A program made the translations under genes and the position numbers. From Candidatus Wallbacteria bacterium (GTDB lineage Bacteria; Muiribacteriota; UBA6191; JACPRK01): a stretch of DNA of 32,506 nucleotides. Below the pieces are notes generated by a model. That model did not search any database. It was not told the origin of the DNA and was given only the letters and a program-made list of their open reading frames with translations. The stretch's first letter is position 1. Every line of letters begins with the position of its first letter. The stretch spans positions 1 through 32,506 of the forward strand of contig JACPRK010000147.1 of the NCBI GenBank assembly GCA_016190005.1, read 5' to 3'. This document shows positions 7,689 through 16,586 of the stretch, piece after piece.

Positions 7689-9308
7689 ATGAACCAAGCC
7701 TCCAACGACCCCCGCTCTCTCGTCCTGCAGCACGCAGCGACGCTGCTGGTCTTCGCAGGTCTGCTCGGACTCGGCCTCCTGGGCCATCGCACCGGGTGGA
7801 AGCTCTCTGGGATTCCGGGCCCATGGACTTCGGAGCCGGCAGCCGCCCCGGACGACTGGTGCGAGACGCACGGCGTGCCGGACTCCAGGTGCCTCGCCTG
7901 CCGCCCCGAACTGGGCGGCGCGGACCCCAAGGACTGGTGCAAGGAGCACGGTGTTCCGGAGTCGAAAGACCCACTGTGTCATCCTGAGCTCCTCGCGGGC
8001 AAGGTCGCGGCCGATTGGTGCGGCGCCCACGGAGTGCCCGAGTCGCAATGCACGCTCTGCAACCCGTCTGTCGCAGTCGTGGCGAAGGAGCCGTCCTCGC
8101 AGCGGCCGGCGATGATCACGACCGGCCAGTCACCGGCCCCCAACCCCCTCACCTGCCAGACCCATCAGCTCCGCGTCCAGTTTGCGTCCCCGGAGGCCGT
8201 CCGCAAGGCAGGCGTCGCAACCGAGCCGGTCGTGCGGCGCCCCATGCCGGCGACGCTGGAAGCACCCGGCCAGCTCGACTACGATCGCACCCGGCTGGCG
8301 CGGCTCTCCTCTCGCCTTCCCGGCACGGTCTGGAAGGTGCTGAAGCAAGTCGGCCAGCCGGTCAAGGCAGGCGAAGTGCTCGCGCTGGTCGACGCCGCGG
8401 AGGTCGGACGGACGAAGGCGGCGCTGCTGCAGGCCGTGGCCCAGGTCGACGTCAAGTCGAAGGCCTTCTCCCGCGTCCGGGAAGTCGCCAGGGAGGGCTT
8501 CCGCAGCCAGGCCGACTTCCAGGAGGCAACGGCCGCCCTGCGTGAGGCCAGGATCGCGCTCTTCAACGCGCAGCAGGCTCTGGTGAACCTGGGCCTGGCG
8601 ATCGACCTCCAAGCGATCGAAGGATTGCCCGAGAGCAAGCTGGCCGAGAAGGTACGGTTGCTGGGCCTCCCCGGGGAGGTCCTGCGTGCGCTCGACCCGG
8701 CGACGGCCACGGCGAACCTGCTGCCCGTGGCGGCTCCGCTCGACGGTCTGGTCGTCGGCCGCGAGGCCGTGATCGGCGAGGTCGTCGACGCCTCGCGCGC
8801 GCTCTTCACCGTCGCCGACGTTCGCCACATGTGGGTCGAGCTGGACGTACGGCTCGAAGACGCCGCCGCGCTGGCCCTGGGCCAGACGGTCGTTTTCCGG
8901 CCCGACGCGGCCGGCGGCGAGGCCGTGGCCGGCAAGCTCGCCTGGATCAGCACCGAGGCCGACGAGGTGACCCGCGCCTTGAAGGTCCGCGCGGAAATCG
9001 CCAACCCCCAGGGCCGGCTGCGAGCGCACACCTTCGGCGTGGGCCGCGTCGTTGTTCGCGCCACTCCCGACGCCGTCGCCGTGCCCGAGACCGCGCTCCA
9101 CTGGGAGGGCTGCTGCAACGTCCTCTTCGTCCAGGTCTCGCCGGAGCTCTTCCAGACTCGAAAGGTCCGGCTGGGTGCCAGGTCCGCCGGTCACGTCGAG
9201 GTGCTGGTCGGCGTTCTCCCGGGCGAGCGGGTTGCCACCACCGGCAGCCACGTGCTCAAGAGCGAGATCTTGAAGAGCCAGATGGGCGCTGGCTGCGTCG
9301 ACGACTAG
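7689..9308 (+). CDS. RND efflux periplasmic adaptor (CusB/CzcB type) with three Cys/His modules
   Basis: Membrane-fusion protein of 539 residues that would link the RND pump to the TolC-like channel. The ATG at 7689 follows GAGGA. A membrane anchor or uncleaved signal lies at about 13-33. Residues 56-124 hold three copies of a module, D-W-C-x2-H-G-V-P-[DE]-S...C (W57-C71, W83-C97, W110-C124), about 26 residues apart. Copies 1 and 3 end in C-x2-C; copy 2 lacks the first of these two cysteines (ESKDPLC). Cysteine and histidine spacing suggests soft-metal binding. The rest is a normal adaptor: beta-barrel/lipoyl start around 185-260 (GTVWKVLKQVGQPVKAGE), a coiled-coil hairpin around 265-325, then lipoyl closure and membrane-proximal domain. 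Ten bases separate it from the pump gene. Confidence 0.9.
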   Translation: MNQASNDPRSLVLQHAATLLVFAGLLGLGLLGHRTGWKLSGIPGPWTSEPAAAPDDWCETHGVPDSRCLACRPELGGADPKDWCKEHGVPESKDPLCHPELLAGKVAADWCGAHGVPESQCTLCNPSVAVVAKEPSSQRPAMITTGQSPAPNPLTCQTHQLRVQFASPEAVRKAGVATEPVVRRPMPATLEAPGQLDYDRTRLARLSSRLPGTVWKVLKQVGQPVKAGEVLALVDAAEVGRTKAALLQAVAQVDVKSKAFSRVREVAREGFRSQADFQEATAALREARIALFNAQQALVNLGLAIDLQAIEGLPESKLAEKVRLLGLPGEVLRALDPATATANLLPVAAPLDGLVVGREAVIGEVVDASRALFTVADVRHMWVELDVRLEDAAALALGQTVVFRPDAAGGEAVAGKLAWISTEADEVTRALKVRAEIANPQGRLRAHTFGVGRVVVRATPDAVAVPETALHWEGCCNVLFVQVSPELFQTRKVRLGARSAGHVEVLVGVLPGERVATTGSHVLKSEILKSQMGAGCVDD

Positions 9309-9317
9309 GAGAGACCG

Positions 9318-12300
9318 ATGCTCGAGTGGATCATCCAGGTCTCGCTGCGCCATCGCCTTCCGGTGGCCGTGACGGCGGCGCTCTTCGCCGTCTTCGGTAC
9401 CTACTGGGTGCGCCTCCTGCCCGTCGACGCGTTTCCGGACACGACGCCGGTGCAGGTGCAGATCAACACCGTCGTCCCCGCGCTCGCCCCGGAAGAGGTC
9501 GAGCAGCAGATCACGTTTCCGGTCGAGCAAGCGATCGGCGGACTGCCGGGTCTGGGGCAGGTCCGCTCCATCTCCAAGTTCGGCCTCTCGCAGGTCGTCG
9601 CCATTTTCGCCGACGGCACCGACATCTACTTCGCCCGGCAGCTCGTCACCGAGCGGCTCAGCACGGTGGAGCTCCCCGACGGACTGCCTCGCCCGCAGAT
9701 GGGCCCCGTGACCACGGGCCTGGGCGAGGTCTTTCACTATGTGCTCTCCTCGCAAGGCAATGACCTGACCGAACTTCGAACGCTGCACGACTGGGTCGTG
9801 AAACCGTCGTTGCGAACGGTCGCCGGAGCAGCGGAGATCAACAGCTGGGGCGGCTTCGAGAAGCAGTACGAGATCCGGATCGACCCGGCGCGGCTGATCA
9901 AGCACGGCGTCACTCACGACGAAGTGGTCACGGCGGCGGCCGCCAACAACTCCAACGCGGGCGGCGGCAGCATCTCCACCGGCGGCGAGATGCTCCTGGT
10001 GCACGGCATCGCCCGCACGACGACGACCGACCAGATTGGCGGCATCGTCATCAAGGCCACGAATGGCGTGCCGGTCCGCATCCGCGACGTGGCCGAGGTC
10101 GCCATCGGCCCCGAGCTCCGCCGGGGCGCCGTCACGGCCGCCGGAAAGGGAGAAGTCGTCCTGGGACTCGGCTTCATGCTGATGGGCGAGAACAGCCACG
10201 AGGTCACCTGGCGTTTGAAGGACCGCCTGGCGGAGGTCCAGCGGACATTGCCGCCCGGGGTGAAGGTCGAGACGGTGTACGACCGCACGGAGCTGGTCGA
10301 CCACGTGATCGACACCGTCCGAGGAAACCTCTTCGAGGGCGGGCTGCTGGTCGTGGCCGTCCTCTTCGCGTTCCTGGGGAACTTGCGAGCAGGCCTGATT
10401 GTGGCGCTGGCCATCCCGCTCTCGATGCTCTTCGCGTTCCTGGGCATGCTCCGATTCGGCATCGCCGGCAGCCTCCTCAGCCTGGGCGCGCTCGACTTCG
10501 GACTGGTCGTCGACAGCTCCGTGATCATGATCGAGAACGTCGTGCGTCACATCGCCCGCGGCTCCTCCTCCAGGCGCAGCTTCACCGACATCGTGCGCGA
10601 CGCCGCCCTCGAGGTGCGCAGGCCGACGATGTTCGGCGAGCTGATCATCATGATCGTCTACCTGCCAATCCTGACGCTGGAAGGCATCGAGGGAAAACTC
10701 TTCCGGCCGATGGCGCTGACGGTCATCTTCGCGCTGCTGGGATCGCTCGCGCTGTCGCTGACGTTGATGCCGGTGCTGGCCAGCCTGCTGCTGCCGAGGA
10801 GAATCGAGGAGCGGGAGCCGCTGCCGGTGCGGTTGGCGCACGGGCTCTATGCTCCGGCCTTGCGGCTGGCGATGGCGAACCGGTTAGCCACGATCGGCCT
10901 GGCGATGGCGGTTCTGTTCTTGTCGGGGATGCTCGCGAGGGGGCTGGGCTCCGAATTCCTCCCGCGTCTCTCGGAGGGCGCCATCGTCGTGAACGTCGTC
11001 CGCCTGCCCGGCACGGACATCGCCGAGTCGGTCCGCTACAACACCCGGATGGAACAGGCGATCCTCGCCGCCTTCCCCGACGAGGTCGAGCACGTCTGGA
11101 GCCGTATCGGAACGGCGGAGGTCGCGACCGACCCGATGGGAGTGGAGCTGACCGACGTGTTCATCACCCTCAGGCCGCGCAGTCGGTGGACGAAGGCCCG
11201 CACTCAGAGCGAGCTGGTGGTCCTGGTGCAGCGGTCCCTCCGCGACATGCCCGGCCAGCGGATCGCGTTGACCCAGCCGATCGAGATGCGCTTGAACGAG
11301 ATGATCTCGGGGGTGCGCTCCGATGTGGCGGTGAAGCTCTTCGGCGACGACTTCGAGCTCCTGGAGGCCAAGGGCCGCGAGCTGGAGGCCGTCCTGAGGT
11401 CCATTCCCGGGTGCGTCGATCCCACCACCGAGCAGCTGGCCGGCCAGCCGGTCTTGCAGCTGAGGGTCGACCAGGAGGCCATCGCGCGCTACGGAGTGGC
11501 CGCGAGGGAGGTGCTCGACCTGGTCGAGGCGATCGGCGGCAGGCCGCTGGGCGAAGTGGTCGAGGGCCAGCTTCGATTTCCGCTGGTCGCCCGCTTGCCC
11601 GAGAGATGGCGCCGCAGCCCCGAGGCCATCGGTTCGATGCTGCTCTCGACGGCGTCGGGACAGAGACTCCCGCTCTCGAGGCTGGCGACGATCCGGCTGG
11701 TCGAAGGCCCCTCGACGATCACGCGGGAGTGGGGGCGCCGGCGGATCACGGTCCAGGCCAACGTCCGAGGCCGCGACGTCGGGAGCTTCGTGGCCGAGGC
11801 CCAGAAACGCATCGAGGAGCGCGTGAAGCTCCCTCCAGGGCGCTACCACCTCGAGTGGGGCGGACAGTTCGAGAACCTCCAGAGAGCGCGGACCCGGCTG
11901 GCCATCGTCGTGCCCGTGGCGCTGGCCTGCATCTTCGGACTTCTCTACCTGTCGCTCGGCTCGGTTCGCCTGTCGCTCCTGGTGTTCACAGGCGTGCCGC
12001 TCGCGACGACCGGCGGCGTGATCGCCTTGTCGATGCGCGCGATGCCGTTCTCCATCGCCGCAGCCGTGGGCTTCATCGCGCTCTCGGGCGTGGCCGTCCT
12101 GAACGGGCTGGTGATGGTGACGTTCATCCGCCACCTGCGGCTCACGGGCGTCGGCCTGCAGGAGGCCGTGCTCAGGGGCAGCCTGGTCCGCCTGCGGCCC
12201 GTGATGATGACCGCTCTGGTGGCGGCGTTCGGCTTCGTCCCGATGGCGCTGGCGACCGGGATGGGCGCGGAGGTCCAGAAGCCGCTCGCCACGGTCGTCA

Positions 12301-12452
12301 TCGGCGGCATCCTCAGCAGCACGCTGTTGACGCTGTTCGTGCTCCCGGTGCTCTACGGATGGTTCGAACCGCCTACCGCCACGGAGGAGGAGGAGACCCC
12401 GCCCCCGAAGCCGGCCTCCGGAGCGGTTCCCGACGAGGAGGAGTTCCCATGA
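9318..12452 (+). CDS. heavy-metal efflux RND pump, CusA/CzcA family
   Basis: Inner-membrane proton-driven pump of 1044 residues, the normal size for the heavy-metal RND family. N-terminal LPVDAFPDTTPVQVQINT and EVEQQITFPVEQAIGGLPG are signatures of the CzcA/CusA branch. The transmembrane proton-relay motif is DFGLVVDSSVIMIEN with Asp393, Asp399 and Glu406. The second repeat half has typical RND helices around 870-1010. The ATG is preceded by AGGAGAG. The stop overlaps the next gene start by four bases (ATGA). DFG-type relays are found in divalent-cation exporters (Co/Zn/Cd) and in Cu/Ag exporters. I do not assign the metal, because the methionine shuttle residues cannot be placed without an alignment. 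Confidence 0.95.
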   Translation: MLEWIIQVSLRHRLPVAVTAALFAVFGTYWVRLLPVDAFPDTTPVQVQINTVVPALAPEEVEQQITFPVEQAIGGLPGLGQVRSISKFGLSQVVAIFADGTDIYFARQLVTERLSTVELPDGLPRPQMGPVTTGLGEVFHYVLSSQGNDLTELRTLHDWVVKPSLRTVAGAAEINSWGGFEKQYEIRIDPARLIKHGVTHDEVVTAAAANNSNAGGGSISTGGEMLLVHGIARTTTTDQIGGIVIKATNGVPVRIRDVAEVAIGPELRRGAVTAAGKGEVVLGLGFMLMGENSHEVTWRLKDRLAEVQRTLPPGVKVETVYDRTELVDHVIDTVRGNLFEGGLLVVAVLFAFLGNLRAGLIVALAIPLSMLFAFLGMLRFGIAGSLLSLGALDFGLVVDSSVIMIENVVRHIARGSSSRRSFTDIVRDAALEVRRPTMFGELIIMIVYLPILTLEGIEGKLFRPMALTVIFALLGSLALSLTLMPVLASLLLPRRIEEREPLPVRLAHGLYAPALRLAMANRLATIGLAMAVLFLSGMLARGLGSEFLPRLSEGAIVVNVVRLPGTDIAESVRYNTRMEQAILAAFPDEVEHVWSRIGTAEVATDPMGVELTDVFITLRPRSRWTKARTQSELVVLVQRSLRDMPGQRIALTQPIEMRLNEMISGVRSDVAVKLFGDDFELLEAKGRELEAVLRSIPGCVDPTTEQLAGQPVLQLRVDQEAIARYGVAAREVLDLVEAIGGRPLGEVVEGQLRFPLVARLPERWRRSPEAIGSMLLSTASGQRLPLSRLATIRLVEGPSTITREWGRRRITVQANVRGRDVGSFVAEAQKRIEERVKLPPGRYHLEWGGQFENLQRARTRLAIVVPVALACIFGLLYLSLGSVRLSLLVFTGVPLATTGGVIALSMRAMPFSIAAAVGFIALSGVAVLNGLVMVTFIRHLRLTGVGLQEAVLRGSLVRLRPVMMTALVAAFGFVPMALATGMGAEVQKPLATVVIGGILSSTLLTLFVLPVLYGWFEPPTATEEEETPPPKPASGAVPDEEEFP

Positions 12453-13732
12453 GCGCGCGCTCCGCGTGGCTGATCCTGACACTGGCCTGGCTCGCACCCG
12501 GGGTTGCCGTGACGATGGATGCACCGGCTCCTTTGACTCTTCGAGAGGCCCTCCGGCTCGGCCTGGCCCGAAACCCGGAGCTCGAGACGATGCGCCGCCA
12601 GCTCGAGGTCGCAGCCGGCAAGCTGCGCACGGCGCTCACCAGACCCTACAACCCCGAGCTGGACGCGGGCGTCACGACCGACAAGGGCCTCTCCGACGAG
12701 GGCCAGAAGGAGCTCGAGCTGGGCATCTCCCAGCAGCTCGAGACCGGGGGCAAGCGACGCCACCGCGTCGGGACCGCCCGGCTGGAGCTGGAACAGGCGC
12801 GGCTGGGCGCCGAGGATCGGGCGCGCGTCCTGTCCGGCGAGATCGCGCTGGCGTTCTACCGCACCTACTTCCTGCAGCGACGGCTGTCTCTCAACGAGGA
12901 AGCAGTCGGCATCGCCCGGAGCGTGGAGCGCATCGCGAAAGGGCGCGCAGAGCTGGGAGATCTGCCCTCGGTGGAAGTCAGCCTGGCGGAGGTCTCGCGA
13001 GAAAAGCGCGCTGCCGAGGCCGTCGGGCTGGAGGCCGACCTGGCATCGGCCCGGGTCACGCTCGAATCGCTGCTCGGACTGCCCGAGACCACCGCCTCCT
13101 CCGTCACCGCCGACTGGAGCCCCGCCGCCCAGGCCCCGCCCGAGCAGGAGCTGCTCGACGCCGCCACCCGCTCGCGACCGGACCTTCGGCAGCGCGAGCT
13201 GGCCGTGCGCGTGGCCGAAGAGCAGCTCGCCCTCCAGAAGGCCGGGCGACATCCCGACGTGAAGGCCGGCCTCTTCTACTCTCGGGGAACCGACGTCATC
13301 GACGCGCAGGCCTCCCTGCCACCGCTGACCGACCGTGACGAGCTCGTCACGCTACGGCTCAACGTCGGGCTGCCGATCGTCAACCGCAACCAGGGGGAAA
13401 TCCTCGCCGCCAAGGCCTCCGTGGGCGTGGCTCGGTCGCAGCTCGAGTCCCTGCGCCTGGAGGTCCGGCGCCAGGTTCGCGACGCGCGCGAACGCGGGCT
13501 GCGTGCCGCCCAGCGTTGCCGGCTCTACTCAGAGCGAGTCGTTCCCGTGTCGGCCAGAAACGTCGAGGTGGCCGAACGCGCTTACCGCACAGGCCTGGCC
13601 GACACCCTGCAGATCCTCAAGGCGCAGGACGATCTCATCGATGTCAGGCAGCGGCTGCTCGAGGCCCTCTGGGATCACGAGCAGGCCCGAATCGCGCTCG
13701 ACACGGCCACCGGACACCCGCCGGCACCGTGA
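12449..13732 (+). CDS. TolC-family outer-membrane efflux protein
   Basis: A 427-residue outer-membrane channel subunit with a signal peptide (MSARSAWLILTLAWLAPG). The two structural repeats of the OEP family are visible: LTLREALRLGLARNPELE at the start of repeat 1 with the long helix ending near LLGLPE, and SRPDLRQRELAVRVAEEQLAL opening repeat 2. Short hydrophobic beta segments (LELGISQQLETGGKR, VTLRLNVGLPIVNRNQGE) mark the barrel strands. GLPIVNRNQGEI is typical of the CzcC/CusC group. The ATG overlaps the pump stop by four bases, completing an adaptor-pump-channel operon. The frame is open far upstream (to 11186), but that part is a shadow of the pump gene. Confidence 0.92.
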   Translation: MSARSAWLILTLAWLAPGVAVTMDAPAPLTLREALRLGLARNPELETMRRQLEVAAGKLRTALTRPYNPELDAGVTTDKGLSDEGQKELELGISQQLETGGKRRHRVGTARLELEQARLGAEDRARVLSGEIALAFYRTYFLQRRLSLNEEAVGIARSVERIAKGRAELGDLPSVEVSLAEVSREKRAAEAVGLEADLASARVTLESLLGLPETTASSVTADWSPAAQAPPEQELLDAATRSRPDLRQRELAVRVAEEQLALQKAGRHPDVKAGLFYSRGTDVIDAQASLPPLTDRDELVTLRLNVGLPIVNRNQGEILAAKASVGVARSQLESLRLEVRRQVRDARERGLRAAQRCRLYSERVVPVSARNVEVAERAYRTGLADTLQILKAQDDLIDVRQRLLEALWDHEQARIALDTATGHPPAP

Positions 13733-13766
13733 CCGGCTGAAGTCCGGGCTAGCGGGCGCACCGATC

Positions 13767-13785
13767 GCCCGGCAGGATGCCGGGC
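13767..13785 (+). terminator. strong hairpin after the efflux operon
   Basis: GCCCGGCA (13767-13774), loop GGA, TGCCGGGC (13778-13785): a perfect 8-base-pair GC-rich stem 35 bases after the tolC-like stop. No T-tract follows, so it may be a weak intrinsic terminator, an RNA-stabilising 3' end, or simply separate the operon from the desaturase fusion gene. Confidence 0.4.
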
Positions 13786-13823
13786 CCGCCGTGACTTGGA
13801 CCCATTATCGGTTCCTCCAGTCA

Positions 13824-13853
13824 CCGACAATCCGTGCCTGCGGATGCGATACT
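13824..13853 (+). promoter_or_regulatory. candidate promoter for the desaturase-oxygenase gene
   Basis: CCGACA (13824-13829) and GATACT (13848-13853) are separated by 18 bases and lie about 65 bases upstream of the ATG at 13920. GATACT is one of few A/T-containing hexamers in the gap. Only four of six bases match TTGACA, so this is tentative. Confidence 0.25.
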
Positions 13854-13919
13854 CGCCGACCGCTGGCAACGACCGGCTTTGCGAGGTCGCCGGGGCGGAC
13901 ACCCGCGCGAGGAGTAGCG

Positions 13920-16058
13920 ATGATCGAGTACGACAAGGGCGAGGAGACGCGCATCCTGGAGGCTGCCGTCCGAGACTTCCCGATGGGATGGTACGGGCAG
14001 CAAGAGTGGCGGATGCTGGCGCAGGGCGCTGGCGACCTCGCCTTCCTGGCCCTGGGGGCGGCGATCACCCTGACCACGAGCTCGCTCTGGATCTGCGTGC
14101 CGATCTGGATCCTGATGGGCGGCCGGATCCACGCGCTAGGCGTGCTGATGCACGACCTGAGCCACGTGCGGCACCTCGAGAGTCAACCGCTGAAGCGAGT
14201 GCTGATAGACGCCGTCGTCTGCTACCCGATCATGATGAACATGGACTACTACGGCTACGCGCACGCGCTGCACCACCAGTGGTCCAACGTCCCCGGCAAG
14301 GACCCGTACTTCTTCCCGCTCAATCGGATGAGCCCGCCGGCCTTCCTCGGCTTCGTCGTCTTCTCCACGTTCTTCCTGCCGGCCTGGCTCACGTTACGGC
14401 TGGCGCTCTTCCCGCTGACGATCTTGAGCCGTTCGCTCCGCAATTGGCACGTCAAGTACTTCAGCCAGTTCGGCGCCGCGGCCGACCTCGAGGACCCGCA
14501 CCGGCTCGAGCAGGGAAAGAAGCTCTGGATCTGGGCGCTGGGTCCCAGCGTCTTCTGGTATGCGGTCCTCATTGCCCTCTGGAAGACGGGCGCGTGGGCG
14601 GCCTTCGGCTGGGCCTACGGGATTCCGCTGGTGCTCTCTGCCTTGATCGGGCAGGTCCGCCTGGCCTGTGACCACGTCTACGAGGACGCCACGGGCAACA
14701 GCGTGGTCGAGCAGCTCGGCGGCTCCACGAACATCGAGGCGCCCTGGTGGCAAGCGCTGGTCCTGGCGCCGCACGCGGCCTGCTATCACGGCATGCACCA
14801 CGTGGTGCCGAACGTGCCGAACTGGCACTGGCGCGACGCCCACGAGCGCTTCAAGGCCAGCGGTTCGAAGGTCTACGCCTCGACGGTTTACAGGGGCTAC
14901 GGCTCCATCATGTGGAAGCTGCTGAAGGATCAGATCGCCTGGGCTCGCGCCCAGTACGAGGCCGCGGCGGCGGCGGCGCGCTCGGGCCCCTTCGCGGGTG
15001 CTCCGGAGCCGGGCTTCCGGGAGCTGCCGCTCGTCTCGCTCGAGGACGCCGGCGCCCCGCGCCGCGAGGCCGCGCTCCTGCGCGTGCCGCCAGTCGAGGA
15101 GATCAACGCGCAATCGAAGGCGCATGAGTTCGGCATCGGCGACCTCGACTGGAAGCCATGCAGCCGGGATCGGCTCTACGCCCCCGAGTGCATGTCTCAC
15201 CTCTACTTCACCGAGGCGTACAAGCTGCTCAACCCGGAAGAGCAGCTCTCCTACAATCAGATCTTCGCCGAGGGGATCTCGGAGCAGTTCGTGTTCCTGG
15301 AGCAGGTGCTGCTGGTCCGCGGGCTGAAATCGTTCCTGCGTCTGTCCGGCGGAAAGCTGCCGCCGGCGCTCGTGGAGGCGTGCGAGTTCTTCATCCAGGA
15401 GGAGGACAAGCACTCGGCGATGTTCCGCCGGCTGCTGGTCGAGGCCAATCCCGCGACCTATGAGAAGGAGACGTTCCACGTCTACAAGCTCTCGGATTCG
15501 CAGGCCGCGTTCCTCGACCGGAGCATGGCCGATCCGACCCTCTACATCTGGTGGATCTGGGTCGCCACGCTGTTCGAGGAGAAGACTATCGACTTCCACC
15601 GCAAGTACCAGGCAGAGCGAGAGCGGCTGGAGCCGATGTACGTGACCGTGCACCGTTTCCATTGTCTGGACGAGGTGCGCCACTTGCAGATGGATCACCA
15701 TTTCGTCGACGCGCTCTGGGCCCCGGCGCCGGCCTGGAAGAAGGCGATGAACGTCTACCTGTTCAAGAAGATCATGTGGTCCTTCGTCCACCCGAAGCGT
15801 ACGGTCACGGCCGCCGTGCGGGAGCTGGTGCGCAAGCATCCGCGCCTGGAGCCGATGACGGATCGGCTCGTCGAGGCCGGCATGGGAGTCGCCGACAACC
15901 GCGCCTGGCATGAGGCGACCTACAGCAGAAGGTCGCTGCCCAACACCTACGCGCTCTTCGACCGGTTCCCCGAGATGCACGGCATTAGCTCGGTGCTGCC
16001 GCTCTACCATCCCCGGGCGATTCGGCCCGACGCCCCCAGGGCCGAGTTCGTCCAGTAG
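13920..16058 (+). CDS. fusion protein: membrane fatty-acid desaturase + AurF-like di-iron oxygenase
   Basis: A 712-residue single chain. Residues 1-345 are a membrane desaturase: several hydrophobic segments and three histidine boxes, HDLSH (78-82), HALHH (115-119) and HGMHH (290-294), which bind two irons in the family. Residues about 395-600 look like the soluble AurF-type di-iron oxygenase (p-aminobenzoate N-oxygenase family). They have a Glu-rich helix (EGISEQFVFLEQ, 451-462), EEDKH with Glu495/His498, FEEKTIDFH with Glu553/Glu554, and HCLDEVRH with His581, Glu585 and His588, matching the H-x3-E-x2-H ligand set of AurF. An Ala-rich linker (about 340-390) joins them. The ATG follows GAGGAGTAGCG. 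It is a stand-alone gene after the efflux operon. The substrate is unknown; an acyl chain modified twice is a reasonable guess. The frame upstream of 13920 overlaps the tolC-like gene and is not part of it. Confidence 0.88.
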   Translation: MIEYDKGEETRILEAAVRDFPMGWYGQQEWRMLAQGAGDLAFLALGAAITLTTSSLWICVPIWILMGGRIHALGVLMHDLSHVRHLESQPLKRVLIDAVVCYPIMMNMDYYGYAHALHHQWSNVPGKDPYFFPLNRMSPPAFLGFVVFSTFFLPAWLTLRLALFPLTILSRSLRNWHVKYFSQFGAAADLEDPHRLEQGKKLWIWALGPSVFWYAVLIALWKTGAWAAFGWAYGIPLVLSALIGQVRLACDHVYEDATGNSVVEQLGGSTNIEAPWWQALVLAPHAACYHGMHHVVPNVPNWHWRDAHERFKASGSKVYASTVYRGYGSIMWKLLKDQIAWARAQYEAAAAAARSGPFAGAPEPGFRELPLVSLEDAGAPRREAALLRVPPVEEINAQSKAHEFGIGDLDWKPCSRDRLYAPECMSHLYFTEAYKLLNPEEQLSYNQIFAEGISEQFVFLEQVLLVRGLKSFLRLSGGKLPPALVEACEFFIQEEDKHSAMFRRLLVEANPATYEKETFHVYKLSDSQAAFLDRSMADPTLYIWWIWVATLFEEKTIDFHRKYQAERERLEPMYVTVHRFHCLDEVRHLQMDHHFVDALWAPAPAWKKAMNVYLFKKIMWSFVHPKRTVTAAVRELVRKHPRLEPMTDRLVEAGMGVADNRAWHEATYSRRSLPNTYALFDRFPEMHGISSVLPLYHPRAIRPDAPRAEFVQ

Positions 16059-16113
16059 GCACTCGAGCGGCGCCGGTGCGCCCTGGGCCGTCCACTGGAG
16101 CTCGAGCGATCCC

Positions 16114-16175
16114 GCGTAGGCGTAGCCTCGCCACTCGCCCCTCCCCGAGCGAACCGGTTCGCCGAGCGCCTACGC
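16114..16175. repeat. nested inverted repeats in a convergent intergenic region
   Basis: GCGTAGGCG (16114-16122) and its perfect reverse complement CGCCTACGC (16167-16175) flank a perfect 14-base palindrome, GCGAACCGGTTCGC (16149-16162). The structure sits between the stop of the desaturase fusion gene and the stop of vapC, which converge. A bidirectional terminator or a protein-binding dyad are both possible. Confidence 0.6.
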
Positions 16176-16193
16176 CACGACCGTCAAGATGCC

Positions 16194-16586
16194 TCAATAT
16201 GGGACAGGGCTCGCGTCGGTTTCCGAGAAGTCCTTCGCAACGAAAAGCAGAGGTTCACCAGAGTGACGGGCCAACGCGTACGAACAGCAATCCCCCAGGT
16301 TCAGACCCGCGGGATGCGGCCCCTTGCCGTACTTCGAGTAAGCCTCGCGTGCGAGCTCGAAATGCTCCATCGTGAAGGGAACAACTTCCATACGCGCACG
16401 GTGCATCAGCAGATCGAACTCCCGCCCCCCGGCCGGGCCCTTACGTGCCTCGATCACGACAGCTGTCTCCAGGGCTGTCATCGCGCTCACCAGCCGTCGG
16501 ACGTCCGAGACAACCGCCCGCGAGAGTCGGGTGGCCAACGGCTCCCCGAGCAGAATGGCGATCAGCGCTGATGAATCGATCGCCAT
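16194..16586 (-). CDS. vapC: VapC-type PIN-domain toxin ribonuclease
   Basis: A 130-residue PIN-domain protein. The four acidic residues expected for the Mg-dependent RNase site are in place: Asp4 (MAIDSSALIAIL), Glu40 (MTALETAVVIEAR), Asp99 (LNLGDCCSYALA) and Asp119 (FVAKDFSETD). The length is normal, so it is probably active. The ATG follows directly on the vapB stop codon with no gap, so the pair is translationally coupled. In this family the toxin cleaves tRNA or rRNA and is held inactive by VapB. Confidence 0.92.
   Translation of the reverse strand: MAIDSSALIAILLGEPLATRLSRAVVSDVRRLVSAMTALETAVVIEARKGPAGGREFDLLMHRARMEVVPFTMEHFELAREAYSKYGKGPHPAGLNLGDCCSYALARHSGEPLLFVAKDFSETDASPVPY

Noticed and set aside
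8130..10841. 903-codon open frame antisense to the adaptor and RND pump
   Set aside because: Its product is dominated by Arg, Gln, His, Asp and Gly with no motif, the typical shadow of a GC-rich coding strand. The plus-strand frames have complete family signatures.
10884..12524. 546-codon antisense frame over the pump 3' half
   Set aside because: Same shadow composition; contradicts the clear RND protein on the other strand.
13335..13919. In-frame upstream extension of the desaturase-oxygenase gene
   Set aside because: It overlaps the tolC-like gene and has shadow composition. The ATG at 13920 has a strong ribosome-binding site and begins the homologous protein.
14394..16010. 538-codon antisense frame over the desaturase-oxygenase gene
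   Set aside because: No domain, biased composition; the sense frame carries both full sets of metal ligands.
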